Shown here piece after piece: positions 25,301 through 36,341 of a DNA stretch of 57,117 nucleotides. The notes below the pieces were generated by a model. The model had not been told where the DNA came from, did no database searches, and saw nothing but the letters and a program-made list of their open reading frames with translations. Source of the stretch: Smittium culicis (taxonomy: Eukaryota; Kickxellomycota; Harpellomycetes; Harpellales; Legeriomycetaceae); NCBI GenBank assembly GCA_001970855.1, contig LSSN01000125.1:1-57117 (forward strand). The letters run 5' to 3'. The first letter of the stretch is position 1. Each line of letters opens with the position of its first letter. Position numbers and translations under genes: made by a program.

Positions 25301-25922
25301 AAATGTCGAATGGCTAAAAGATGGCTCAGCAGTAAATGTGCTAGAAAATGACCTTTCTACATCTTTTTCCTGTTTTTTTTCTTTTGATCCTTGCAGGTAC
25401 AAAGCTCTTTTCATTCCAGCTTCTGAAATGTTTTTTTGACGAGTTTTATAAATCGACCTAACATTACCACTATCTGTTTTATCTATTTTACCTACAGTTT
25501 CATTTATTTCTCTATCACCTAGTATGTTTTTTGCGCTAGATTCTTTAGTATTTAGTGGAACTGTATTGTTCGCTGGGAATTTTCCAACTGGTCCTTCCTG
25601 ATTTCTTCCCTGTTATAAACATAGATAATAATTTCATTTAGACAATATATTAAGAATTCTTATTAAAGTATAAATATATGTGTATGACAATTAAAACTGG
25701 GACAAGATTTAATGAATTTATAAATATTGTAATATAATAAAACATATATTAGATTGATACAGGAATTAAAGAGTCAATAATCTATCTTACTATATGCCAA
25801 CCATTTTTATATTGGATATCTTTTGAAATAGTTTCCAATATTTCTTCAGGCATAATTTTCGGCTCGTCTTTTTGCTCAGGAATATACGGATATTGAACCA
25901 AAAGCGAATTCTGAGGAGGCAT
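19400..25922 (-). CDS. Very long SH3- and PH-domain scaffold protein (Boi-like architecture)
   Basis: Two exons on the minus strand, 25922-25791 and 25609-19400, with a 181-nt intron (GTAAGA...AACAG). The product is 2113 aa. Exon 1 begins MPPQNSLLVQYPYIPEQKDE and ends NGWHI. Exon 2 continues GRNQEGPVGKFPANNTVPL. Joined, residues about 7-63 read like an SH3 domain, with the GW...GR...G..FP..N signature at its end. About 1750 residues of low-complexity Ser/Asn/Lys/Asp-rich, presumably disordered sequence follow, including SSPPPPAS and a poly-Ala run (AMAAAAAAK). A PH domain lies at about 1835-1980: LKEGWMKKKS, KRLYLKLTNYG, ... IPSFILFGCERSEMKKWL, with a long insert in the middle. N-terminal SH3 and C-terminal PH is the layout of yeast Boi1/Boi2 polarity scaffolds, which are about 1000 aa and carry a SAM domain. 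I see no SAM here. Orthology is a guess; the PH call is strong and the SH3 call moderate. Confidence 0.8.
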
Positions 25923-28333
25923 TTTGATACTTTACTAAGGAAGCTAGTAAAAATTATGCTAAATGAAGTCAGTTTCAAAGATAGTATATATTATAGTTTA
26001 GTTAGGACTCTGAGATAATGATTCAAGTTTAGCCAAGTGAATAAAATAGTCAAATTATGGTTATTCGAGTTTTTAGGTTGGGAAAAGTATAATGTAAAAA
26101 ATTGTTATATATTAATGGTAAATTGATTATTTATTAGTCCCGAGGGGAGTAATGAATACAATAATCTCAGCTTATTTCAACCTAATATATAACAATTAGT
26201 ACCCTCCTAAACAAAATCAAATAATATAATAGTATAAGAAGGTTATTATATTAGTGCTTTTTCAGGATTATTAATTTACCTTTTATTATTTTTTCTATGG
26301 ATTTAAAAAAATGGGAAATTATTTGCATTGAATAAAGGCATAAAAGTTTATAGTCATTTTAAAAATCCCTATTATCAATATATATATATGTATTTTAGCA
26401 AGCATAGAATTTTTATTATTTAGTTATTTACTTTATATATACATCTTTACACTTCAATATATAAATATTTATTTATATAACTAATATAAAAATGACACAA
26501 TTTGTCTATTTGTGATTAATGGGCTAAAAAATAATAACCTCTTCTGTGACAATTTTTAAATGAGTAGATGTAATTGATAGTTATAATAGGTAAAGATATG
26601 GTATTTCGAGTATTTTTTTATTATTTATTTAATGTTTTATCAAATTGAATATTGTTTATACATATTTAAAAAAAACCAAAAATAAGATCTTTAGTTAGTT
26701 CTCGTTTCAGCTAAAAATGGTGGTTTTTTTTTTATAAAAGATTTTCTATTTTAACATTTACGCCTTTCAAGATTCATTAATTAGTATATTGGCTATTCAT
26801 ATCGTTTTTTATGTTACCAAATATTTTACTTTCACAAAAAAACATTAGTAGTATTAGACTTTTTTTTAGATTTTTAGGATAAATATGATTTATTTGCATA
26901 TATTTGTGAAATAATTACAGAAAATTTTTGTTATTACATTTAATAGAAAGAATTTATATTCGCTGTGATAGTGTTTTTTATTAAAACAAATTGAATAGGA
27001 ATCTTTTCTCACGAATTACTTTGTTTTAATAATAACCTCTTAGATTTCAATTTTGATACGCCCATGGATATTTCACTTTTTGTATTTAATTTTAATACAA
27101 TTAATCGCTATGAATATAATCTAAGCTTTTATTTATTAATACTTATCTATTTAAAGAATACTCAAAAATCTTGCATATTTTTTTAAAGGTGTGGGTCAAT
27201 TCATCCATCTTATCCTCCTTATTTATAGGTTCAGTTATATAGGCATATATTTAATGTGCCAAAAATATCCATATTTTTTAGTATATCAAAAATAAATTAT
27301 CCCATTTTAAATGATTCATTTATTTCTCTTTGAATATATAAAGAATTAATCAATTAATATTATTACTTAAAAAAACTCAGTAAAAATATTTTAAAATAAT
27401 CTGTGGGAAATGTTAAAGTACATATTTAAAGTAAAAACATATAAAATTTTTTATAGATATATCTAAGTACTATTTAGTTTAAGTCAATCTAGTAGTAATG
27501 AAAAAGGTCATCAAAATTAAATCTCAATATTATTAGCTCTTATAAATAGGTTAGATAGTCTCGAAAATAACCATTTTTTCAGAATGTACATATTGAAAGA
27601 AAAATATCTCAACAAGAGTGAGGTTATCACAAGGACTCGAGAAAAATTATCTTTTAATCTAAAAACCTTCTTGGTCAATATAATGTTTGCTGGAAATCTA
27701 CGATTTTAGGAATACTAGTGATCTTATAAAAAAAATTATACCAAAAAATCATAATATTTTTAGTGTAAGTTCAATAAATATATTGGATTCATAACGTGCA
27801 AAAGTAAATCTTGTCGTTTTATTAATATTTCTAAAATAAAAAAAATTGGCGTTCTGGTAGTAAAACTAGGCTATATTTTACTTTTTTGATCATATAGTAT
27901 GCTATTCCAATTAAGTATAAAGCGAATAGCATATTAACTAATATTATTTTAAATATTTTTTCATTGAAATTTTTTGTAAATTTATCATAAAATAAAAACT
28001 CTGCTAAAAATTTAACAACAATTTTTTAATAAAAACCCAAAAATTTCATATATTTATATTATTTTTATAATTTTTCTACAGCCAACGTTTACTTATATAG
28101 CAATACTCCTTTTTCATTACAGCGAATCGATGTCAAATTGGATGCTCTGAACTTTGAGGCAATATATCTAATATAAAAAGCTACCAAATTATCTATTTGT
28201 GCGATAAAATATTTTTTGTTTGTTTTCTTGTGCCGAAAATATAAAATATATATGAATTATTTTAATGAATAGTAAGAAAAATGAAATGTGTAACATAAAA
28301 ATTGTTTACTGGAGCAAAAATCATTTCATTTTT
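25923..28333. other. AT-rich gene desert, left part
   Basis: 2.4 kb upstream of the SH3-PH gene. Its promoter must lie at the left end, but no motif stands out. The rest is about 80% A+T with stops in all frames. Confidence 0.45.
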
Positions 28334-28530
28334 TTAACCCTTTGCCATCCAAAACTCTTTAAAAAGTTTAATTTAATGATTTGTATATAAATTTATAGCA
28401 GTGTTATTATTTGCTACTAATTTGCAATATACCATTACCATGTAAAATATTGGAATTAATCGATTTTCATTGAATATAGCTGGCTATATTTGGCAATACA
28501 AAAATAGTATACCGCGCGTGAAAGGGTTAA
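28334..28530 (-). mobile_element. MITE copy A, 189 bp, TTAA-flanked (piggyBac-like)
   Basis: TTAA at 28334-28337, then CCCTTTGCCATCC...; the right end is ...GCGTGAAAGGG, then TTAA at 28527-28530. The body (28338-28526) is exactly 189 bp, with CCCTTT/AAAGGG termini and intact TTAA duplication on both sides. Its reverse complement matches the other copies listed below (GGTA-ACTATTTTTG core, AAATATAGCC). Confidence 0.8.
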
Positions 28531-31050
28531 CGTGTTTTTCCAAACTCATATAATATTTTATTTTATAGGATTATAAATATTTAAAGTGTTTTTATTAAAG
28601 TAGTTTAAAAATAGATTTTTATATAAAATCTAAAACATTATCGTTAAAATAGCTTTTTTTAATAATTTAATAGATAATTATATTTTTCGAATTTTTAATA
28701 ACTAGTTTTGATGTAGTTATCGTATTTATAGCTTTTAATAAGGTTTATTAAAATATTTTATTCTAAATACAAAAATAATAAACATGTATTTTAGTAGTAA
28801 AAAATCCAAAAAAAAAAAGACAAGTTGGTATTCTATTATGATCAGTATATTATTTATCCTCAATAAACTGTTTACGAAAAACAATCTTTATAGTCACATC
28901 GGCGTATAGAATAAAAAATATACATTACTGGTTTTTTTTTTTGCATATTATACTACACACTAGATTTCTATAATATAAAAATATCATTTCTGTATTTTTT
29001 TCAGAAAAAAAATTAATGAAAACAAATTATTTTATACCTTCAACCAATATATTACATATTTCACAAAATTTTGTTAATTATATACAATTAATGGATATAT
29101 AAAAACTTGTTATTATCAAATATGATAAAGCTATTGAATTATATAATATTTTTGATACATTAAACATCAATAAACCCTTAACTATATCAATATGCGCTCA
29201 ATATGATAATCAATATGGTTTATGTAAAGGATAATTTTTTAAAGGCTTAAATTATAGAATATTTCATCGCTTCAAGAAAGCTTTACAGTAATGGATAGTA
29301 CAATCAATGCTAAGCATAAAATTTCGCAGGTGAAGTTATAATTAAATAGAATCTATTGTATGATTTAATAATGTACACAACTTTTATTTGTTGACTGTGA
29401 TTTTATTGATTTTTAGTAGTTTTTTTTACTAAATTGTGATACAATGAGTTTTTAAGAGCAGGTTTAAGCATGTTAGTTATTTTTAATTTATATAGACCAA
29501 TATCAGGTTTTGCAATACTATTAATATTTGTTTTTATTCTTTTTATAATTATTCAATACAGGAATTAAATTACAGGTATTATTAATTTAATAATCATTGA
29601 AATCAAATAAACAAACTCCACTTAGCGAAAAAAAAATCAGTATAATTGTATTAAGTGTTATCCAATTAATAATAGCAATTTGAGACATACTTGAAAACAA
29701 TAATCTATTTTTTAGCTTCAAGGGATTATATTCATATTTAATTTATTAAAAACAAATCTAGAATCAATTCAAATATATTTCAATTTAAAAATTTATTCGA
29801 ACTATTTATCTTGATTTACCTTTGTTAATTAATAACAGTATCTAATATTAAAAAAAAAAAATTGTGGAAATATTATAAAATATAAAAATTATTTTTCCCA
29901 TGCATACCTTTTTTTTATCAAGTTGAAAATAATTTAATTTATTGAATGGAATATGTATAAGCTTTTAGAAAGTTTGTAAAACCAATATTTAATTGGATTT
30001 AAAAAATTTTCTCTAGTACAAATAAAATTTCTATCAATTTTCTAAATCTAAAAACCATTTTTGTGGATTTAACCTCTTTTCTAAAATCGGTTCTAGTTTT
30101 TTCAGTATAACGGCTTGAAATTATTATTAAATGTACTAGATATACTATAACTACGAAAAAAATATAAATCAATATTTTTTTGTATATTTTTATCTAATTC
30201 TAGAAATATAATTTATTATAACCAATTAATTTTTTTTACGGGAGTATATAAAAACATTATTTGACATATTTTTATATATATTTAATTTTCTTGGTGAATA
30301 AAATAAAATATAAAAAATCAGAAAGGATCATACTTTTATTTTTCGAACCTATTGATAATATTTGATAAAATAATTTACAAAATTTTATGAACTATTTGCT
30401 TATTTTTGAATAAATTTGCTCTAAATTTTGTTTTTAACACAATTTTGCTTTAATTTATATTTATATTATGTATAAATAATTTTTATTCCAATTAATTATC
30501 GATACGAGATTTTTTGGTTTTATTGTATAGTATTTATTTATTGATGTTGAAATAATTGAAAAAATGTGAAAATCGATTAAGAAAATCCAATATACACGTA
30601 ATGATTTACAAAATATTAGTTAATATCCTTATCTCGTGATAATAGATTTTCGACTGAACAAAATTTTACTTTAAAACAGTCAAAATATTTTTATTTCTGC
30701 AATATGAATTATTCAATAGTATTTTATAAATAATTTTATATCATTTAGCTATATTTAAATGGTAATATTACTTAAATATTTTATAGATGAAAGATATTAA
30801 ATAAATATAAAAAAGCAAGTAAATGACTCAGCTAAAGATTTTATTATTTTATTAACAAAAGCTTTTCTGGAAAAAAATTAGGTATTTCAATAATACTATT
30901 ATAGATACTACAAAAATAATATCATTATAGCTAATCCTATTATAAAAATAATTGAGATTTCGAAAATAGAAACCGTTTACTTTTTTATATTAAAAGAAAT
31001 AATTCTCCGGGAAATAATATAATAGAAACGGAAAATCAATATAAAGAAAT
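28531..31050. other. AT-rich gene desert, right part
   Basis: 2.5 kb of very AT-rich DNA without a coding frame, RNA gene or repeat that I can define. Confidence 0.45.
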
Positions 31051-31377
31051 ATGATCTTTCAGAATACATTATCAATAACATTATTTATGTCTTTATTGAT
31101 TTTAGTAAGTTCAAATCCACCTTTTTTGAATTTATATACAAATAGCCATTTTAGAGGTAAAATTCCGAGCTTCAATGCAGAAATAGGGTTATGCTATAAT
31201 ATTGGACCTTTTGCTTCTTTTACGGCGATAGGAAGTAATAGTGGGGAATTAAATTTATTCTCTGATAAAAATTGCATTGGAAGAGGTGTAATACATAAAC
31301 TTGGAATTGATACTTCGGTTCAAAATACATTAAGCACATATGGAACCACGTTTTTATCGGTAAAATACCAGATTTAA
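31051..31377 (+). CDS. Small secreted protein, possibly beta/gamma-crystallin-like
   Basis: A single-exon frame of 108 aa. Residues 1-21 (MIFQNTLSITLFMSLLILVSS) form a strong signal peptide. The mature part is short (about 87 aa). It contains LYTNSHFRGKIPSF, then GLCYNI, then NLFSDKNCIGRG about 40 residues later, ending FLSVKYQI. The repeated pattern aromatic-x4-6-(F/C)xG(K/R) followed by a Ser/Val strand is what beta/gamma-crystallin-type Greek-key modules show. It fits two half-motifs around the two cysteines Cys49 and Cys76. Codon use is as AT-rich as the surroundings, unlike the neighbouring GC-rich genes. The frame, signal peptide and motif pattern are visible; function is unknown. A MITE fragment begins 6 bases after the stop codon. 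It could be a chance frame, but the signal peptide plus the motif argues against that. Confidence 0.6.
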   Translation: MIFQNTLSITLFMSLLILVSSNPPFLNLYTNSHFRGKIPSFNAEIGLCYNIGPFASFTAIGSNSGELNLFSDKNCIGRGVIHKLGIDTSVQNTLSTYGTTFLSVKYQI

Positions 31378-31382
31378 TCTTA

Positions 31383-31490
31383 TTAACTCTTTCACGGACG
31401 GTAAAATCTTTTTGGTCTACCATATATATTCAGCTATGACCAATTGAAATAGTTAATTCCGAGGTCTTTAGAAATATATAGATATTTTAT
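31383..31490 (+). mobile_element. MITE copy B, 5' part only
   Basis: TTAA at 31383-31386 is followed by CTCTTTCACGGACGGTAAAATC. Then come a GGTCTACCATATAT block and TTAATTCCGAGGTCTTTAGAA, which align with copies C and G. The other terminus was not found, so the copy is truncated or diverged beyond about 31490. Confidence 0.6.
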
Positions 31491-32013
31491 AAATTCTTTA
31501 AATTTCAATTATTTAAAAATTTAGAATCTAAAAATAAATATCTTTATATAATGACTATTATATATAAATCAAATTATCGTTTAAAAGTTAATTGGAAAAT
31601 CTTCCAAAATTTTCTTTAAAATTTAATTTTTAAAAATAAATATTTTTTTAATAATTTGATTTCTAGAATATTTAGTGATAAGTAATGAGAATTAATTTGA
31701 CTATTTTTGTTGCATTGTAAATATCACTTATAATTAAAGGATTTTTTTTACAGATAAAAAATTTTCAATTAGTATTTGTATCTAGTATAATATAATAATC
31801 GAAAAATAAAAGGTCCTAAACTCATTTATTAAAAAAAAATAAATTATTGCCTATATACGTAATATATTCTTATTTTAATTATTATTTTTATTTTCAGAGT
31901 ATTTTTAAATTTAGATTTCTTAATTATTCAATATTGTAAGCATCAAAAGAATTCTATAGCTCATTATGATATAAATCTTTGAAATAATTACATTATAATT
32001 TTATAGCTTTGTA
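31491..32013. other. AT-rich intergenic DNA
   Basis: About 520 bp between MITE copies B and C; very AT-rich, nothing recognised. Confidence 0.45.
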
Positions 32014-32210
32014 TTAACCCTTTCACAGACGGTAGACTGATTTTGATCTGCAAAATATAGCATACTATGTTGAATAAAAATACTTAAATTACGAGAATCA
32101 GTCAATAGTTGGTATATAATATAACATCAACAAATAAAAATTTTATTTATTAATAATAAAAGAATCAATAAATTTGTATTTTTTAAGAGCGTTGGACAGG
32201 AAAGGGTAAA
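32014..32210 (+). mobile_element. MITE copy C, 189 bp
   Basis: TTAA at 32014-32017, then the body 32018-32206, which starts CCCTTTCACAGACGGTAGAC and ends GCGTTGGACAGGAAAGGG. The right flank is TAAA, a degraded TTAA. The length is again exactly 189 bp. Confidence 0.8.
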
Positions 32211-33184
32211 TATAAAGCAAAAAGCTATTATAAACCAATAAGAAAAAATTCCAATACCAAAAAATAAAATTAAATTAAAGCCAAAAAAAAAGTTGTCAAT
32301 GAAATTTTATATATCAATATTATAATTTAAAAAAAAGCTAAAACTTGCATATGATAATTTGTGTAATGAAAAGTTAATTTAAAACTTAATTTTTTTCTGA
32401 ATAGATATTAAATAATAAAAATTTGTATTCAAAGTTTATAAAAGTACAATACAGGGGTTTGTACTCTAATTTACAAAATGGTTTGACTATTTTTAAAAAT
32501 CCCAAAAAATTTTGGTAAAAAAAAAATTCGTGTCGCAATTTGCAGAATAGTATGTAAAATCCTGTAAAGAAAATAATTTATTTCTTTTAACAATTACAAA
32601 TTTCAAAGTTATGCAATAATTTAGAAAAATTATAATGCCGTTTCAATTTCTCCAAAAATATTAATATATAATAGTTTTCAGGTAGATAATTTTAAGCTAC
32701 AGCAAAGTGCTCTCTTAGCTCAGAATCCCTCATATATTTAGATAAAAAAATAATAAATTGCCAAGTTATAAAAAACATCAACTCTTAAGGCTTTTGAAAT
32801 TAAAATTATTGGTTTCCACCAGATAATTATTAATTTTCTTTCTATAAAATTCCATCTTGGAATAATACCCTAATCAAAAAAAAGCTCATCATTTTTAATC
32901 CAGCATTTCAACTTATTCTTTAGCTTGAAATAAGTATAGTAACATACAAAGTGTTACTCTATCGCCCGATAAAATGTGAAACTATATTTTTACATTAGTT
33001 TAAGTAAAAAAGATATTGTTTTCATAGTCAACTAAATAACATATTTTTAATTTTTTTAAAAAAAAATTATAAATTGAGCTAAATATCACACTATTTACAT
33101 TATCAACAAACATTCAGACAAAAGAATAAAGCAACTCTTTCTAACACTACAAAAACAAACAAACAAACAAAAAAAAAAGCAAAA
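32211..33184. other. Intergenic DNA and promoter/leader of the flavodoxin-like gene
   Basis: AT-rich. The last 35 bases before the WrbA-like ATG are an A-rich leader with tandem (AAAC) units, ending AAAAAAGCAAAA just before ATG, typical of efficiently translated fungal mRNAs. No other feature seen. Confidence 0.4.
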
Positions 33185-33796
33185 ATGATCAAGCCCACTG
33201 TATTCGTTGTATACTACTCTGCCTACGGCCATCTGAGGACTGTTGTTGATAAGATTGGCGAGGGGTTGAAGAGTACTGATCTTGTAAATGTAGAACTACG
33301 TCAATTTCCCGAAACTCTTTCTCAAGAAGTTCTGGAAAAATTGCACGCTCCACCAAAAGACGTTTCTGTTCATACGTTCACACTTGATGAGTTTGAAGCC
33401 GGTGATGCTTTCATGTTCGGTTTCCCAACAAGATTTGGCACTGCTCCCGAACAAGTTAAATCTTTCATCGATTCAACAGGCGCATTATGGGCCAAAAAGG
33501 CTCTTGTCGGAAAGATGGCTGGTATCTTCTCTCGAACCGGTTCACAATCTGGCGGTCAAGAATCAAATTCTCTTACCTTTTTGCCAAATCTAATCCACCA
33601 CGGTATGATCTTTGTCCCAATGGGCTTCACCCACGACAATTTGTTTGTTACCGATGAAGTCGTTGGTGGATCTGCTTATGGATCAGGGTCATTCGCTTCA
33701 AGCACCGGTGTAAAAGCCGTCACTGATAAAGAAAAGGAAATGGCATACCACCATGGTGAATCATTTGCTAAAATAGCTTCAAAATACCACAACTAA
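33185..33796 (+). CDS. Flavodoxin-like NAD(P)H:quinone oxidoreductase (WrbA/Pst2/Obr1 family)
   Basis: FMN enzyme that reduces quinones by two electrons and so limits oxidative stress; fungal members sit at the plasma membrane/eisosomes or in the cytosol. A single exon of 203 aa, the usual family length. FMN-phosphate loop VVYYSAYGHLRTVV at residues 8-21 (SxYGH signature). Second FMN contact FGFPTRFGTAPEQVKSF at 78-94. The 115-125 loop reads FSRTGSQSGGQ, where bacterial WrbA usually has a His (TQHGGQ). The end is NLIHHGMIFVPMGF and a C-terminal HGESFAKIASKY helix. It cannot be assigned to PST2, RFS1 or YCP4 specifically. It has an A-rich leader and an AATAAA poly(A)-type signal at 33908-33913. 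Codon use is mixed, less GC-rich than the 10-19 kb genes. Confidence 0.93.
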   Translation: MIKPTVFVVYYSAYGHLRTVVDKIGEGLKSTDLVNVELRQFPETLSQEVLEKLHAPPKDVSVHTFTLDEFEAGDAFMFGFPTRFGTAPEQVKSFIDSTGALWAKKALVGKMAGIFSRTGSQSGGQESNSLTFLPNLIHHGMIFVPMGFTHDNLFVTDEVVGGSAYGSGSFASSTGVKAVTDKEKEMAYHHGESFAKIASKYHN

Positions 33797-34275
33797 AATT
33801 CGCATCTAACCAACCAAGATTAATTTACTACTTAGTACTTTATTTAAGCATGTATAACTTGTTAATACCCTCCTCCCCCATAGATTTATTAACTGTACCT
33901 ATACAAAAATAAAGCTATTTTAACATTGGCTTTAGTACTTCAATCATAACATATTTTATGTAGCTCATATTATTTGTATCAACACCCTGGAATCACTCAC
34001 ACTGTCACACTATTTCATATAAAAAGTTTTTCTTGGACGAGTCAATAAGATTAGAGAATCTATAAATTTTATTTCTAATCTACTATTTACCTTTTATTAC
34101 TCATCCTCTATATAAAATTGACTAAAAACATCGAACGCGTAGCCTATCGACTTTAACTTATTAATACAACTTTGTTGACCTTGCCAAGAGCTACATTTTG
34201 GTACAAGTTTGATCTCTTTAGACAAAGCTTAAATATTTCAATTAAACTGTAAGTGTCCAAGTTTGGTGCATATCT
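33797..34275. other. 3' region of the flavodoxin-like gene
   Basis: Holds its 3' UTR and poly(A) signal, then AT-rich DNA with no recognised feature. Confidence 0.45.
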
Positions 34276-34595
34276 TTAATTAACCAAATTAAAAAAAAAA
34301 ATATGTGCGCAAATCGCCGATCCGCTCTGACGAAAAAAATTTACTTTTGAATTTATACGAGGCCCAGCTGGGGCTAGTTGGAAAACTCCTTGGGGGGGGG
34401 GGGGTCTAAAAAATCTTTGAGCCAACTTCGAGCTGGCACAGCAGATCAGAATTTTGATCTGGAAACAGTCAAATTTTTGATCGGTTTCCGCATGCACAGA
34501 ATATTTATACTGCAAAGTATAATTGGTTCTCAAGTCCTCTTGAACTAATTCTCGGTGGGTATGGAGCCGCTGCAGCGGCGTAGAGGTTTCTTTTA
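34276..34595 (-). ncRNA. GC-richer structured islet, possible non-coding RNA or SINE-like element
   Basis: An island of balanced composition inside very AT-rich DNA. It contains a perfect 14-nt palindrome GCCGCTGCAGCGGC (34566-34579), a stem-like CAGATCA...TGATCTG pair near 34442-34461, the short palindrome CCCAGCTGGG at 34361-34370 and a G13 run (34392-34404). Read on the minus strand it ends in an 11-nt T run, which would suit a Pol III terminator. I could not match it to U1-U6, SRP, RNase P or a tRNA, and no B box is convincing. Strand and type are guesses; the compositional island is plain. Confidence 0.3.
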
Positions 34596-35828
34596 AATAT
34601 TCTTATGCTTAACCTTTTTCTTACTTTTTTATTGTTTTATAAATGATTTCATGTATATTCATAATATAATTTTTGATTACAATTAATGATAATAAAATAA
34701 TATATTATTTTTATCACAGGGTATACATCTGACGGATTATTTTTTTTATTTGGCTTTTATTATCTTTTTAGAATCACTTTTAACTGTTTCTGATTTTTTG
34801 TTATTTCGAATTTTTGTTCTATATTAGTTTTTTATTGTCTTTAAATTTAATATTTACTTTTGATGAAATTTATTGCTTATTTTTCTTATTTTTGATATTT
34901 ATATCTGTAAGTTAAAATTAAATTACTATTTTTATTATAGATATTGGTAAATTTTGAATTATTTTTTTAGGAGCACTATTTTTTACATAAAGATTTGACT
35001 TTTTATATCCTTTTAAAGAAAACTTACTTTATCGAACAAAATTTAGACAAGCGGTATATTATCGATATTTTAACCAATATAATAATTTAAAAGATTTTTT
35101 GCTACATTTTGTATTCCAGATGCCGCTTATTTTTGCTAAAACAGTTTGATATTGAAGTCGTTTTGGTGGAACGAAACTTTATTTAAGAGTTATATCATTT
35201 TATAGTTGAATTATTTTTATTCATAGTTTTTTTCTTTAATAGTATTTGATAACAGGGTTTTAATTTAATACTAAATGTTATGGGTACTAAATATTTCTAA
35301 TCCTATAAATGATATCTTATTTAATTAGAACATTAGAGAATTAGGGTGTTATAAACTGTAAACCTTGGTTTCTTCGTTAGAAAATGTATTGTGACGATAA
35401 AATAAAAAAACATGCTAAAATTTTTTTAGATATTTTTGAATTGAAATTTTATAAAATCATAATTGCGTGGGAATTATCAGTTCACACGGAATATAAACGA
35501 TTATATTGGATATTCTCAAAAGAGATTGAACTTTTTTTTCTTCATTTAAATTATATTTACTTATGTGAATTAGGTTAATCTTTTTGTTTTATTATATAAT
35601 TCATTCGATATTATATTCTAAAATGGTTTAAAAATAAAATTAAAGATGGTTAGGAGAAAACTTTTGAAGGATAAGTTCTGGTCTTTGAAATGATCTTCAT
35701 TATATAAGATAATTACAAAAGCAGTTAGTTAAACTCGGATATATTTTTAAATCAAATGATTTTGTTGCATTTTTTTTTTACCAAGCGTGAATCTTGATAT
35801 GTAATTTAACAAAAATATAAATTTATAC
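34596..35828. other. AT-rich desert
   Basis: 1.2 kb without supported features; a 64-codon frame at 35384-35578 looks accidental. Confidence 0.45.
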
Positions 35829-36341
35829 AGTAAAAACTATCATATGACAACACCTACAGACGGTAACCCTGTAAGAAAACAGCTTAATGATTTTTAAATC
35901 GAAAAAATATTAATTTATTGTTTGAAGCTTTCCCCATTTTTATTAAAGCAATTTAATAGGCTAATTTGTATAGTATTTAATTTTTTAATAAATTTTGATT
36001 TATGTATATTCAATTTATATTGTTAATAATTTTGGCATATTGTCAATTGCACTCTGAGAAGGCAAAATGAAGTTATGTTTGTAAATTGCTGTAAAATGAG
36101 TCAAAGTATAATTTATAAAATGTCAGCTGAAACATTTAACTTCTCGAATAAAATTTAAATTAAATTAATAACTTTAGAAATCTATATTTTAGATTTTAGA
36201 TTTTTTTCGCTAATTAATAACTAGTTTATTTCAAGCTATTTTTAGCAATTAAAAGATCTAAAATGGAAATATGCATTTTTTTTAGGAATTTGGGCCAAAA
36301 TGAGGAAAAAATACCAGTTGCTTATTCAAAGTTTTTATCCT
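35829..36341 (+). mobile_element. Degraded DNA transposon copy with CAGTAAAA left terminus
   Basis: Starts CAGTAAAAACTATCATATGACAAC next to a TA dinucleotide. It aligns through about 500 bp with the element at 46099-46733. Shared blocks are ATTTATTGTTTGAAG, TTTTTATTAAAGC, AATTGCACTC-GAGAAGGCAA, TGTAAAATGAG and GGGCCAAAATGAGG. The right terminus has decayed, so the end is approximate. Confidence 0.6.
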
